From positions 1 through 45,063 of the forward strand of contig CACWHY010000016.1 of assembly GCA_902760805.1 (NCBI GenBank): a stretch of DNA of 45,063 bases, in the 5' to 3' direction. The notes beneath the pieces were generated by a model. It saw nothing but the letters and a program-made list of their open reading frames with translations, made no database searches and had not been told where the DNA came from. The stretch comes from Ruminococcus flavefaciens (lineage in GTDB: Bacteria > Bacillota > Clostridia > Oscillospirales > Ruminococcaceae). Positions 1 to 8,016 of the stretch are shown here, piece after piece. Made by a program: the position numbers and the translations under genes. Within the stretch, counting starts at the first letter, position 1. Each line of letters starts with the position of its first letter.

Positions 1-635
1 GTAAAGCGCTTCTGCCGTGATACAAAGGAAAATCCACGCCCAAGTTCCAGCAAAAACTGCTGTAAATGATCTATCAGGGCTTGCTCAATATCGCTCTCGT
101 ACACATGAGTGTCGGGCTTTATCTGCAAAAACTCCATGATATAGGGGTCTTTGATAGCTTTCTCGTATTCCGGTTTCGGTGTGCTGGTCTGAATTTCTGC
201 TGCCACTGAGGACTTATCCTTGCTTGCAAGCAAACGCTGATAGTACATCGTATTGATCTGCCGTTCAAGCTGCCGGACGCTCCACGCAGATTTGGCACAT
301 TCGTCTGTATAGAAGTCACGGACAGTCTTGTCGGCTATCTTCATAAGTATACGGTAATGCGACCAGCTCAATTCGTGGCACAGTGTGTCACGAATGCCCT
401 TGCCGAACTCAGCAGTAAGTCTGTCAGAGAGGTACTTCAAAAGATTTTTGCCATATTCAGCCCTGTCATTCTCACCGCAAGCCTTGTATATCTGCTCACC
501 GATCTCCCAATAGGCTATGACCATTGCCGTATTGACGGCGGCATATACCTTATTCTGTGCTGTTATTACAAAAGAACGTATGGAAGTATATATTTCCTCT
601 GAATTATTCTCAGCTTTTATGATTTCATTATCCAT
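1..635 (-). CDS. DUF1016 (YhcG-type) PDDEXK nuclease family protein, 3' part outside window
   Basis: The minus strand is open from an ATG at 635 to the window edge (about 211 residues) with no stop. The translation holds the DUF1016 N-terminal hallmarks: an N-terminal YWEIGEQI stretch, then LSWSHYRILMKI, WSVRQLERQINTMYY, IKDPYIMEFLQ and LELGRGFSFVSRQKRF. In this family the C-terminal PDDEXK nuclease domain follows, and it lies off the left edge here. The members are putative DNases, often near restriction or mobile genes. Oddity: between GKG and LSWSHY only about eight residues are present, whereas relatives I remember carry a longer stretch with an NLxxMRxFY-like motif, so a small in-frame internal deletion is likely. 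A good divergent promoter lies at 668-696. Family call is confident; activity cannot be judged. Confidence 0.85.
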   Translation of the reverse strand, partial: MDNEIIKAENNSEEIYTSIRSFVITAQNKVYAAVNTAMVIAYWEIGEQIYKACGENDRAEYGKNLLKYLSDRLTAEFGKGIRDTLCHELSWSHYRILMKIADKTVRDFYTDECAKSAWSVRQLERQINTMYYQRLLASKDKSSVAAEIQTSTPKPEYEKAIKDPYIMEFLQIKPDTHVYESDIEQALIDHLQQFLLELGRGFSFVSRQKRF

Positions 636-667
636 AGGGTTCGCCTTCATTCCATGATGATAAATAT

Positions 668-696
668 ATTATACCATACCAAACCCGATTTTTCAA
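668..696 (-). promoter_or_regulatory. Promoter for the DUF1016 gene
   Basis: On the minus strand TTGAAA (696-691) is followed after 17 bp by TATAAT (673-668), preceded by TGG as an extended -10. It lies about 33 bp upstream of the ATG at 635, so the leader is short. Confidence 0.7.
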
Positions 697-925
697 GGGA
701 TTTCTCGGTACTTTCGTAAAAATATAGCTTGCTGTACCTGTCTTACAATGTTTGTCTGAAAACTTCTTTATGCCTACTGTCGTAAAATGGCTGAATTTAT
801 CGAAATGATAAAAGCCATGTGTCAACACATGGCGTTAAACCGACATAATTCGTCAGAAAAAAGCACACAAGTTTTCAGCCTAGTTTTTTGTATCATTCAT
901 CGAACTCTTTCAGCGGGAAGGCTCC

Positions 926-954
926 TTGCAATTCTGTTCCGGGGGTGGTATAAT
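926..954 (+). promoter_or_regulatory. Promoter for recQ
   Basis: TTGCAA (926-931), 17-bp spacer, TATAAT (949-954) with TGG just before it as an extended -10. It lies 39 bp upstream of the recQ start, which has an AAGGAG ribosome binding site. Confidence 0.75.
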
Positions 955-993
955 AAAGCTAACGTTTCTACTATTATATAAGGAGACCCGCCA

Positions 994-3057
994 ATGGACA
1001 AGCTCACCGTACTAAAAGAATACTTCGGACACCAGGGCTTCCGCCCCGGCCAGGAGGAGCTGATCGGACATATCCTCAGCGGACGTGACGTCCTGGGGAT
1101 AATGCCTACAGGAGCCGGAAAATCCCTGTGCTATCAGGTGCCGGCAATAATGCTCAGAGGAGTCACCATTGTGATCTCTCCCCTGATCTCGCTTATGAAG
1201 GATCAGGTCAGGGCGCTGGTCTCATCGGGAGTCAGTGCGGCCTGCATAAACAGCTCACTGACGCCGGAGGAATACTCTGAGACAATGTACCGTGCCTGCC
1301 GTGGCCAGTACAAGCTGGTATACGTCGCACCGGAGCGCCTGGGCACTCAGGAGATGCTGCGGCTCACGTCGTCGGTAGAGGTCTCCATGGTCACCGTGGA
1401 CGAGGCTCACTGCGTTTCTCAGTGGGGACAGGACTTCCGGCCGAGCTACCTCCACATCGCCGAATTCATCAGGAGCCTGCCCTCTCGTCCCATAGTCAGC
1501 GCCTTCACCGCAACTGCCACAGATACCGTCAAGGAGGACATCATTCGGCTCCTTGAGCTGAGCCAGCCCTTCTCCCTTGTGACGGGATTTGACCGGCCAA
1601 ACCTGTATTTCTCGGTCATAAGGCCGGATAACAAATACCTGGAGCTCCGCAGACTGCTGACTGAGCTTGGAGACAAATGCGGCATAGTCTACTGTCTGTC
1701 AAGAAAAAGCGTGGAGGAGGTCTGCGATAAACTGAATGCAGACGGCTTCTCCGCCACAAGATACCACGCAGGGCTTTCCGACGAGGAAAGGCGCCGCAAC
1801 CAGGACGACCTCATCTACGACCGCAAGCGAATAATGGTCGCCACAAACGCCTTCGGAATGGGCATCGACAAGTCCGATGTGGCCTTTGTTATCCACTACA
1901 ATATGCCCAAAAACCTGGAGAGCTACTATCAGGAGGCCGGCCGTGCAGGGCGTGACGGCAGCCCGGCCCAGTGTATCCTGCTGTACGGTCCCATGGACGT
2001 GCGCACCAACGACTTCATGATCGAAAAAAGCCGTGAGGAAAACACCGAGCTCTCCGAAGAGGAAAAGGACATCATGCTTGAGCGTGACAAGCAGCGGCTG
2101 AAGGAGATGACCTACTACTCCACCACCACCGGCTGCTTGCGGGAGTTCATGCTGAGATATTTCGGGGAGAAGGCTCCCTCCTACTGCGGGAATTGCTCCA
2201 GCTGCGTAGACGGCTTTGAGGAGACCGACATAACTATCGACGCCCAGAAAATAGTGTCCTGCGTTTACCGGATGAAGCAGAAAAGCCGGTATTTCGGCAA
2301 GGGAATGGTTGTCGATATTCTCAGGGGAAGCGAAAACGAACGGCTCATGGCTCAGGGCTTCGACAGCCTCTCCACCTACGGGATAATGAAGGAGACTCCT
2401 GCAAAAGTGATCCGCAGACAGCTGGACCACCTGATCTCAGAGAGCTATCTTTCTCTCAGTGACGGCGAATACCCTGTTGTGGAGCTGACTGCCAAGTCCG
2501 CTAAGATCCTGAAGGACCGCATCAGTCTCACCATGAAGCTGCCCAAGGAGCGAACTCACGGAGGACAGAACACCGACCGATACTACGCCGAAAGCGGACT
2601 TTTTGCCGAGCTGAAAAAGCTCCGCAGCCAGCTTGCAGCAGAGGCAGGCGTCCCGGCGTACATCGTTTTCTCTGACGCTGCTTTGAAGGATATGTGCAGG
2701 GTGCGCCCCACCACCACGGCTAAATTCCTCACAGTTTCGGGAGTTGGCAGGCGAAAGGCTGAGAGATACGGCCAGATCTTCTGCGAAAAGATAAGCGGCT
2801 ACCTGGCTGATCACCCTAACGAGGAGAAGGCTCCCGGCACGTCCCCTAGCTCCCTCCAGTCTCAGCTGGACAGCTTCCGGGAAATGGCTGTTGGCCGAAA
2901 GCCCTCTGCCCCTCCGGCAAAGTGGAGCGATGAGGAGGAGAGCCGGCTGTCGTCGGAATTCTCTCAGGGCATGACTATCGCCCAGATCGCAGCTCTCCAC
3001 AAGCGCACCCCCGGCGCCATAAGAGCAAGGCTGAAAAAAATGGGGCTTATCGCCTGA
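994..3057 (+). CDS. recQ: ATP-dependent DNA helicase RecQ with added C-terminal HTH
   Basis: A 687-residue superfamily 2 3'-5' DNA helicase of recombination and replication-fork repair. Visible in order: Q/motif 0 near residue 13-20, Walker A TGAGKS (39-44), DEAH box within VTVDEAHCVSQWG, motif III SAFTATAT, motif VI QEAGRAGRDG, the RecQ zinc cluster (C..CGNCSSC), a winged-helix region, and an HRDC domain around residues 535-605. The last 45 residues (from WSDEEE) look like a further helix-turn-helix with a TIAQIAALHKRTPGAIRARL core, not part of the minimal RecQ. The start is supported by AAGGAG ten bases upstream. A strong terminator follows at 3077-3103, so it is probably monocistronic. Confidence 0.97.
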   Translation: MDKLTVLKEYFGHQGFRPGQEELIGHILSGRDVLGIMPTGAGKSLCYQVPAIMLRGVTIVISPLISLMKDQVRALVSSGVSAACINSSLTPEEYSETMYRACRGQYKLVYVAPERLGTQEMLRLTSSVEVSMVTVDEAHCVSQWGQDFRPSYLHIAEFIRSLPSRPIVSAFTATATDTVKEDIIRLLELSQPFSLVTGFDRPNLYFSVIRPDNKYLELRRLLTELGDKCGIVYCLSRKSVEEVCDKLNADGFSATRYHAGLSDEERRRNQDDLIYDRKRIMVATNAFGMGIDKSDVAFVIHYNMPKNLESYYQEAGRAGRDGSPAQCILLYGPMDVRTNDFMIEKSREENTELSEEEKDIMLERDKQRLKEMTYYSTTTGCLREFMLRYFGEKAPSYCGNCSSCVDGFEETDITIDAQKIVSCVYRMKQKSRYFGKGMVVDILRGSENERLMAQGFDSLSTYGIMKETPAKVIRRQLDHLISESYLSLSDGEYPVVELTAKSAKILKDRISLTMKLPKERTHGGQNTDRYYAESGLFAELKKLRSQLAAEAGVPAYIVFSDAALKDMCRVRPTTTAKFLTVSGVGRRKAERYGQIFCEKISGYLADHPNEEKAPGTSPSSLQSQLDSFREMAVGRKPSAPPAKWSDEEESRLSSEFSQGMTIAQIAALHKRTPGAIRARLKKMGLIA

Positions 3058-3076
3058 TAAGCCGAATACGGGATAG

Positions 3077-3103
3077 CCGCAGCGTAAAAAGCTGCGGTTT
3101 TTT
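3077..3103 (+). terminator. Terminator after recQ
   Basis: CCGCAGC (3077-3083), 7-nt loop, GCTGCGG (3091-3097), then TTTTTT. Confidence 0.9.
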
Positions 3104-3186
3104 GTGTTCACGCTCACTTTCCCCAAAGCAATGACAATTGTCACCGCCAAAATGACGGCCGACACCTTCATTTGGGAGCCTCTTCG

Positions 3187-3195
3187 TGGTATTAT
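3187..3195 (+). promoter_or_regulatory. Possible extended -10 for the polytopic membrane protein gene
   Basis: TGGTATTAT at 3187-3195 matches an extended -10. The -35 region 17 bp upstream (TTCATT) is weak. It lies after the recQ terminator and 44 bp before the ATG at 3239, so some promoter is needed hereabouts. Confidence 0.35.
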
Positions 3196-3238
3196 GGTAT
3201 CACAGAAGAAACCTCTCCCCAATGAAAGGATGGTATAT

Positions 3239-5608
3239 ATGAAACTTTTCACATTATTACTTAGCTTGATGATGCCCATCATCATCCCATTCGGAGTAGT
3301 TGCCGGTATCGTTTTCATGATAGGCAAAAAGGGCAAGGACACCGGTGCTTCCTTTGTGGAGATCCCCGAGGGCGGCGGACAGCCTCCTGAGAAGCCATCA
3401 CGTCCCCCCATGAACACCTCTAACATTCTCCTCCTTATAGGTACAGCCTTCATCGTGCTCTCAGGCCTCGCCTTTGGAGCTGCCGGCTGGGTACACACCT
3501 CAGATGTTGGAAGAGTCCTCATCGTGGCCGCTGCCTCAGCAGTTTCCTTCCTCATAAGCGTTTTCATGAGAAGAGTCATGAAGCTGGAGAACACCTCCAC
3601 CGCATTTTTCTGCACAGGCTCACTTCTGGCTCCCACAGCTGTACTGACAGCAGGCTCATACCGCCTTCTGGGAAGCTGGCTGAGCTTCTCCGGCGATGGC
3701 TGGCCCACACTGGTCGGTCTCTGCATAGCGCTGGTAACTATCCCCTGCCTGATCGGCAGAGCCGTCTACAAGAAGTCCGCATTCACCTACCTGGGAGTTT
3801 CCTCCGCAGCCTTTTCCGTGATCTTCTTCCTGGGACAGATCCTCATGGACCGCCCCTACAGTGACTTCGCAGCAGATCTTATCATAGTTCAGCTCCTGCT
3901 CACAGCTCTTATCCACCTTACTCCCCTTGTTCAGAGCAGAGCAGTCAGGATCACCTGCGACGGCGCTGCTGTCACATACGCAGGCCTGGCCTTCATCTCA
4001 GTGTTCTCAGTTTTTGAGAAGGCCGAGGCCGGACACTTCATCGTTCTCGTGGCACTTATCGCACAGCTGATCTTCTACGGTATCCTGAAAAACAAGAAGT
4101 GGATGTTCCCCATTCAGTCCATGCTCAGCATCTACACAGCACTGGCAGTCACCTCAGTGATCTACGACTCTTCCGACGAGGCTTATCTCCACCTTTTCTG
4201 GCTCAGCACTATGCTGGTAGCGCTCCACATTGCAAACGCATTTATCCCCCAGATCCGCCACAGCTTCTCCACAGCGGCCACATTCATCGCAGCAGTTATC
4301 GAGAGCTTTGTGGAGCTCACCTGCGAGTCCGAGGAGCTCTTCGGCCTTCAAATCGTAATGCCGATCGTGCTGGCTCTGACATCCTACCTGTACTGCTACA
4401 GCAAAAGCAAGGCTGCTCAGGCCGCAGCAGGTCTGGCAGCCCCCGGACTGGCAATGTTCATCATCTTCGCAATTTCAGACGCTGCCTGGAGGAACGCTAT
4501 CTTCATCGGCAGGCGTGAGAGCCAGGCCGTTGTCATCGGTATCGGTGCGATCATCATGCTGGCAGCTGCTGCGCTGATCATGTACCTGCCCAAGATCAGC
4601 TTTGAGCTCCACGCAAGCCACCCCCGCAGCTCCGATACCGTGCTCTACACAACCTTCATCCTCACAGGGATCATGCTCTTCTGGACCACCAACTGGAGCC
4701 GCTTCGTCCTGATACCTCTTGCGGCAGCACTTCTCCACATTTTCCTCTCCAACCAGACCAAGAACAACATCACCGCAGTGATCAGCGGAATACTGGTGCC
4801 GATCTTCATAAGCGTTTTCGAGGAGCACTATATCCCCTACGAGAGCGCCGGCAGAGCGATCGTCCCCTTCGCAGTTCTCATCGTCTACATGGCACTGTCA
4901 AGGATATTCTTCCGCAAGCAGTTCATCGAGCGCCGTGACGGGAATTTCCGCATCGACTTCCTGCTGCTCAGCGGCTGGACAGCATTCACCTTTATGTCGA
5001 GCCTCTCCAGCATAACACGCTTCCTTTCACTGATCGCCGCAGCGCTCTACATCGCCTGCTTCGTCAAGAAAAAGACAGCTCCCGACACCGCCGCAGTACT
5101 GCTGACGATCTCAGCAGTCATCACAGCATACGCTCTTATCACAAGGCCGTTCCTGGTGTTCAGGTCAGAGGAGATCTCCTCCAAGATCGCACTGGGTATC
5201 ACAGCCCTTACAGGACTTGCGCTCCGCTTCATCTGGCGCCACCACCGTGAAGCTGCAAACGTGGCCTCCTCCGTCGTATTCATCTCAGCCTTCGCCGGAC
5301 TCATCCTTGACGCAATGTACTTCCACAACGCCGCAAACACTATCTTCGTTCTGGCAGTTACTATGGCGATCCTCTTAATCGCCTGCACAGTCCACAGCAA
5401 GACCTGGTTCACAGCTTCATCTATCGCACTGCTGACGATCACGGTCTGGTCCACAAGAAAGTACCTCCTGGCGCTGAACTGGTGGGTATACCTGTTCATC
5501 GCAGGCATGATCCTGATCGGTGCCGCCGCTGTGAACGAGTATTGCAAGAAAAACGACACCGACCCCCGAAAGATCGTTGCAAAGCGGTTTGAGGGCTGGC
5601 GGTGGTAA
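3239..5608 (+). CDS. Large polytopic membrane protein (DUF2157-like), unknown function
   Basis: A 789-residue protein that is nearly all hydrophobic helices, with perhaps 20 or more membrane spans. The first span is residues 4-28, then a short cytosolic Pro/Gly-rich linker with KPSRPP, then continuous helix pairs. The start at 3239 is chosen because GAAAGGATGG lies just upstream; in-frame codons further upstream fall inside the recQ terminator. The segment NILLLIGTAFIVLSGLAF followed by GWVHTSD recalls DUF2157/SCO7613-type membrane proteins of Firmicutes and Actinobacteria, whose role is not known. No catalytic motif or soluble domain is visible. It is flanked by terminators on both sides, so it is probably expressed alone. 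Confidence 0.8.
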   Translation: MKLFTLLLSLMMPIIIPFGVVAGIVFMIGKKGKDTGASFVEIPEGGGQPPEKPSRPPMNTSNILLLIGTAFIVLSGLAFGAAGWVHTSDVGRVLIVAAASAVSFLISVFMRRVMKLENTSTAFFCTGSLLAPTAVLTAGSYRLLGSWLSFSGDGWPTLVGLCIALVTIPCLIGRAVYKKSAFTYLGVSSAAFSVIFFLGQILMDRPYSDFAADLIIVQLLLTALIHLTPLVQSRAVRITCDGAAVTYAGLAFISVFSVFEKAEAGHFIVLVALIAQLIFYGILKNKKWMFPIQSMLSIYTALAVTSVIYDSSDEAYLHLFWLSTMLVALHIANAFIPQIRHSFSTAATFIAAVIESFVELTCESEELFGLQIVMPIVLALTSYLYCYSKSKAAQAAAGLAAPGLAMFIIFAISDAAWRNAIFIGRRESQAVVIGIGAIIMLAAAALIMYLPKISFELHASHPRSSDTVLYTTFILTGIMLFWTTNWSRFVLIPLAAALLHIFLSNQTKNNITAVISGILVPIFISVFEEHYIPYESAGRAIVPFAVLIVYMALSRIFFRKQFIERRDGNFRIDFLLLSGWTAFTFMSSLSSITRFLSLIAAALYIACFVKKKTAPDTAAVLLTISAVITAYALITRPFLVFRSEEISSKIALGITALTGLALRFIWRHHREAANVASSVVFISAFAGLILDAMYFHNAANTIFVLAVTMAILLIACTVHSKTWFTASSIALLTITVWSTRKYLLALNWWVYLFIAGMILIGAAAVNEYCKKNDTDPRKIVAKRFEGWRW

Positions 5609-5616
5609 ACGCAGCC

Positions 5617-5648
5617 AAAGGGCGGACCTGTTCCGCCCTTTCTTTTTC
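5617..5648 (+). terminator. Terminator after the polytopic membrane protein gene
   Basis: AAAGGGCGGA (5617-5626), 5-nt loop, TCCGCCCTTT (5632-5641), then a C and a T-run. Confidence 0.9.
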
Positions 5649-5658
5649 TCCGGATATG

Positions 5659-5687
5659 TTGCTTTATTCCTGAAACTGTGCTATAAT
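5659..5687 (+). promoter_or_regulatory. Promoter for the two-component system
   Basis: TTGCTT (5659-5664), 17-bp spacer, TATAAT (5682-5687) preceded by TGC (extended -10). The expected transcript start falls at about the GGAGG at 5694-5698, so the mRNA would have almost no leader before its ribosome binding site. Confidence 0.75.
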
Positions 5688-5706
5688 TTTTTCGGAGGTG
5701 TTGAAT

Positions 5707-7317
5707 TTGAGCAAGATCTTCCCCGTAATGCTGCTCCTGCTGGGACTTCTCGGTATGGGCGGCACCTTCACTTGGATAGTCCGCAAGGGCAACAATAACC
5801 GCATGACCCGGCTGTTTACGATCTGTCAGATCGCGATCATACTCTGGCTGATCTCACAGCTGCTGATACTCTTCTCAGTGACCGTCCACCAGCGCTGGAT
5901 CAGCTACATCATCGGAAATATCGGCATAAGCATATTCAGCCCCTTCTGGCTGATGTTCTCAGAGGAGTACGTTGACGCTCCCCCGGCCATGCGAAAGGCA
6001 GCCTCCTTCATGCCGCTGATCTCGCTGTCAGCCATGATCGTGGTGCTCACCGACCCGCTGCACAGGCTGTACTACTCCTCATTCGGCGAGAAGAGCCTTT
6101 CCTACGGGCCCTTGTTCTACGTTTTCCAGGTGATATACTACCTGTGCATCATCACAGCCATAACGCAAATGTGCATAAAGCACACCCGTGAGAACAACCA
6201 GATCACCCGTCAGGCGATCCTTCTCACCCTGTCAACGGCTGTTCCACTGGCCATAAATACCCTGACCGTTACCCGTGTGATAAAGGCAAGCATCGAGCTG
6301 ACGCCTCTGTTTTTTGCCTTTTCCAGCATGATGATCCTCATCGCTCTCAGCCGCTACGGCCTGCTGAACATCAACAATATCGCCATGAGGGACACTATCG
6401 GCAACATCAACAGCGGCGTGCTGATCTTCAATACCGATGACCGGCTGACCTACCGCAATCCTGCCGCCGGAGAGCTTCTGGGAGAGGAGCTCCCTGAGGA
6501 TTTCAGCGGCTTTCTGGAGCTTTTGGCTAAGATCTCAGGCAAGGCCGCTAAGGAGGACTTCTCCTCTGCCGAGGCGGTCTCCGGAGAGACTATCCTCAGT
6601 CTCCGCCAGACCGCCTGCCGAAACAGATCCGGTATCCGAGTTGCAAGAGTCATAACCGTCACCGACGTCACTGAGTACCATGAGCTTGCAGCTGCGGAAA
6701 AACGCCTTAGCATCGAGCACGAGCGCAACCGTATCGCCCAGGAGATCCACGATTCCGCCGGTCATACCTTCACCATGATCAGCTCCCTGGCAAGAGTCCT
6801 CAAGGCCGAGACTGAAAAGGACTCCCCAGACAAAAAGGCCTTCTCTGACTACATCGATCAAATTGACGGGCTTTCCCGAAGCGGCGTCACTCAGCTGCGC
6901 TGCTCAATAAACAACCTTCGTGACGATACCTTCATGACCAGTATCGTGCAGGCGGTGAACACCGTAACAGGCGCTCTCCGAGGCATCGAGACCGATGTCT
7001 GCGTCCAAGGCACCGAGGACGGCCGCTACGCCTTCTGCATAAGGGAGGTCTATGACAGCGTCCGTGAGACCGTGACCAACGCTATGCGGTATTCCGGCGC
7101 CGACCGTATCGACATGATCCTGAAATTCCTTCCGGAGCGCTTTGAGGCCTATATCCTAGACAACGGCCGTGGCTGCGCCGATATTTCCGAACATAACGGA
7201 CTGAGGGGCATCCGCAGCAGGACTGAGGCTCTCGGAGGAACAGTCAAATTCTCATCAGTGGAGGGCGAGGGCTTCTCCACCGTGATCAAGATCCCCGTAA
7301 AGGAGGCGGACTCATGA
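5707..7317 (+). CDS. Sensor histidine kinase, 7TM N-terminus, NarL/DesK type
   Basis: About 536 residues. The N-terminal ~220 residues form seven membrane helices as in 7TM histidine kinases. A short PAS-like stretch follows (GVLIFNTDDRLTYRNPAAGELLG). The HisKA_3 dimerisation motif ERNRIAQEIHDSAGHT carries the phospho-acceptor His near residue 348. The ATP-binding domain shows the N box (VTNAMRYSGA), DNGRG and GLRGIRSRTEALGG. Start: GGAGG at 5694-5698 is too close to the GTG (5698) and TTG (5701), so the TTG at 5707, eight bases away, is preferred. The stop overlaps the regulator gene by 4 nt (ATGA), indicating translational coupling. The signal sensed is unknown; there is no neighbouring transporter. 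Confidence 0.93.
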   Translation: MSKIFPVMLLLLGLLGMGGTFTWIVRKGNNNRMTRLFTICQIAIILWLISQLLILFSVTVHQRWISYIIGNIGISIFSPFWLMFSEEYVDAPPAMRKAASFMPLISLSAMIVVLTDPLHRLYYSSFGEKSLSYGPLFYVFQVIYYLCIITAITQMCIKHTRENNQITRQAILLTLSTAVPLAINTLTVTRVIKASIELTPLFFAFSSMMILIALSRYGLLNINNIAMRDTIGNINSGVLIFNTDDRLTYRNPAAGELLGEELPEDFSGFLELLAKISGKAAKEDFSSAEAVSGETILSLRQTACRNRSGIRVARVITVTDVTEYHELAAAEKRLSIEHERNRIAQEIHDSAGHTFTMISSLARVLKAETEKDSPDKKAFSDYIDQIDGLSRSGVTQLRCSINNLRDDTFMTSIVQAVNTVTGALRGIETDVCVQGTEDGRYAFCIREVYDSVRETVTNAMRYSGADRIDMILKFLPERFEAYILDNGRGCADISEHNGLRGIRSRTEALGGTVKFSSVEGEGFSTVIKIPVKEADS

Positions 7318-7940
7318 TAAATGTTGTTATCGCAGACGATGTGCAGATCCTCCGTGCAGGACTTAGGGCAGTTCTGGCGCAGGACAGTGAAATAAAGGTG
7401 GTAGGCGAGGCCGGCAACGGCAAGGAGGCCTATGAGCTCTGTGTGCGGCTGAGGCCGGACGTGGTGCTCATGGATATGCGTATGCCGGACTTCGACGGCG
7501 GCTACGGTACCCGAAAGATCAAGGACACCCTTGAGGGCGTGAAGGTGCTGGTGCTGACCACATTCGACGACAAGGAAACTGTGGACAAGGCGGTCTCCAG
7601 CGGCGCTGACGGCTACATATTAAAGGAAATGGACAACGACAAGATCATCAGCTCCATAAAGGCGGTGGCCGGCGGTATCAATGTTTTCTGTGACAATATC
7701 TTCCAATCGATCCGCCGGGAAGTGGCTGCTCCACAGGACGCAAAAAATTATGACCTGACCGAAAGGGAGATCGATTTCCTGCGGCTGATATGCGACGGCT
7801 GCGACAATAAGGAGATCGCCGCCAAGCTCTATCTTGCGGAGGGAACTGTCCGCAACGGCATTTCCCGGCTTTTGGAGAAGCTGAAGCTGAAGGACCGCAC
7901 CCAGCTCGCAGTCTTCGCCATAAAGAACAATCTGGTATGA
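7314..7940 (+). CDS. NarL/FixJ-family response regulator
   Basis: A 208-residue cognate regulator of the kinase it overlaps. The receiver domain has the acidic pair D8-D9, the phospho-acceptor D54 in VLMDMRMPD, the T in LVLTTF and the conserved Lys in LKEM. The C-terminal LuxR-type HTH begins at LTEREIDFLRLICDG and contains NKEIAAKLYLAEGTVRNGISRLLEKL. The pair would take a membrane signal to transcription. Targets are not evident: the next gene is convergent, and a bidirectional terminator follows at 7987-8016. Confidence 0.95.
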   Translation: MINVVIADDVQILRAGLRAVLAQDSEIKVVGEAGNGKEAYELCVRLRPDVVLMDMRMPDFDGGYGTRKIKDTLEGVKVLVLTTFDDKETVDKAVSSGADGYILKEMDNDKIISSIKAVAGGINVFCDNIFQSIRREVAAPQDAKNYDLTEREIDFLRLICDGCDNKEIAAKLYLAEGTVRNGISRLLEKLKLKDRTQLAVFAIKNNLV

Positions 7941-7986
7941 GAACTGAGGGCTGTACTGCGCCCCGCAATTTCGCCTTACGAATTAG

Positions 7987-8016
7987 AAAAAGGACTGCTC
8001 TGGCAGTCCTTTTTTT
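7987..8016. terminator. Bidirectional terminator between response regulator and ABC-F genes
   Basis: A-run, AGGACTGC (7991-7998), loop TCTG, GCAGTCCT (8003-8010), T-run. It serves both convergent genes; the ABC-F stop codon overlaps the T-run. It shares its GACTGC/GCAGTC core with three other convergent terminators in the window. Confidence 0.9.

Larger units (their letters stand above)
636..993. other. Intergenic region between divergent DUF1016 and recQ genes
   Basis: About 360 bp without a convincing gene. It holds the two divergent promoters described separately and a perfect hairpin, GCCATGTG-TCAA-CACATGGC at 814-833. On the minus strand the hairpin is followed by TTTT, and its loop region contains TTGACA. 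No minus-strand gene upstream needs a terminator here. Possible open frames have no ribosome binding site and no recognisable product. Confidence 0.6.

Noticed and set aside
814-833. Hairpin GCCATGTG/CACATGGC as a terminator or an operator
   Set aside because: No gene upstream needs a terminator on the strand with the T-run, and TTGACA within it has no good -10; kept only as a described hairpin.
1699-2430. Long minus-strand frame inside recQ
   Set aside because: Shadow of a clear helicase gene on the other strand; no ribosome site, no recognisable domain.
2437-3726. 429-codon minus-strand frame across the recQ end and the next gene
   Set aside because: It runs antisense through two real coding regions and a terminator; composition is that of a shadow frame.
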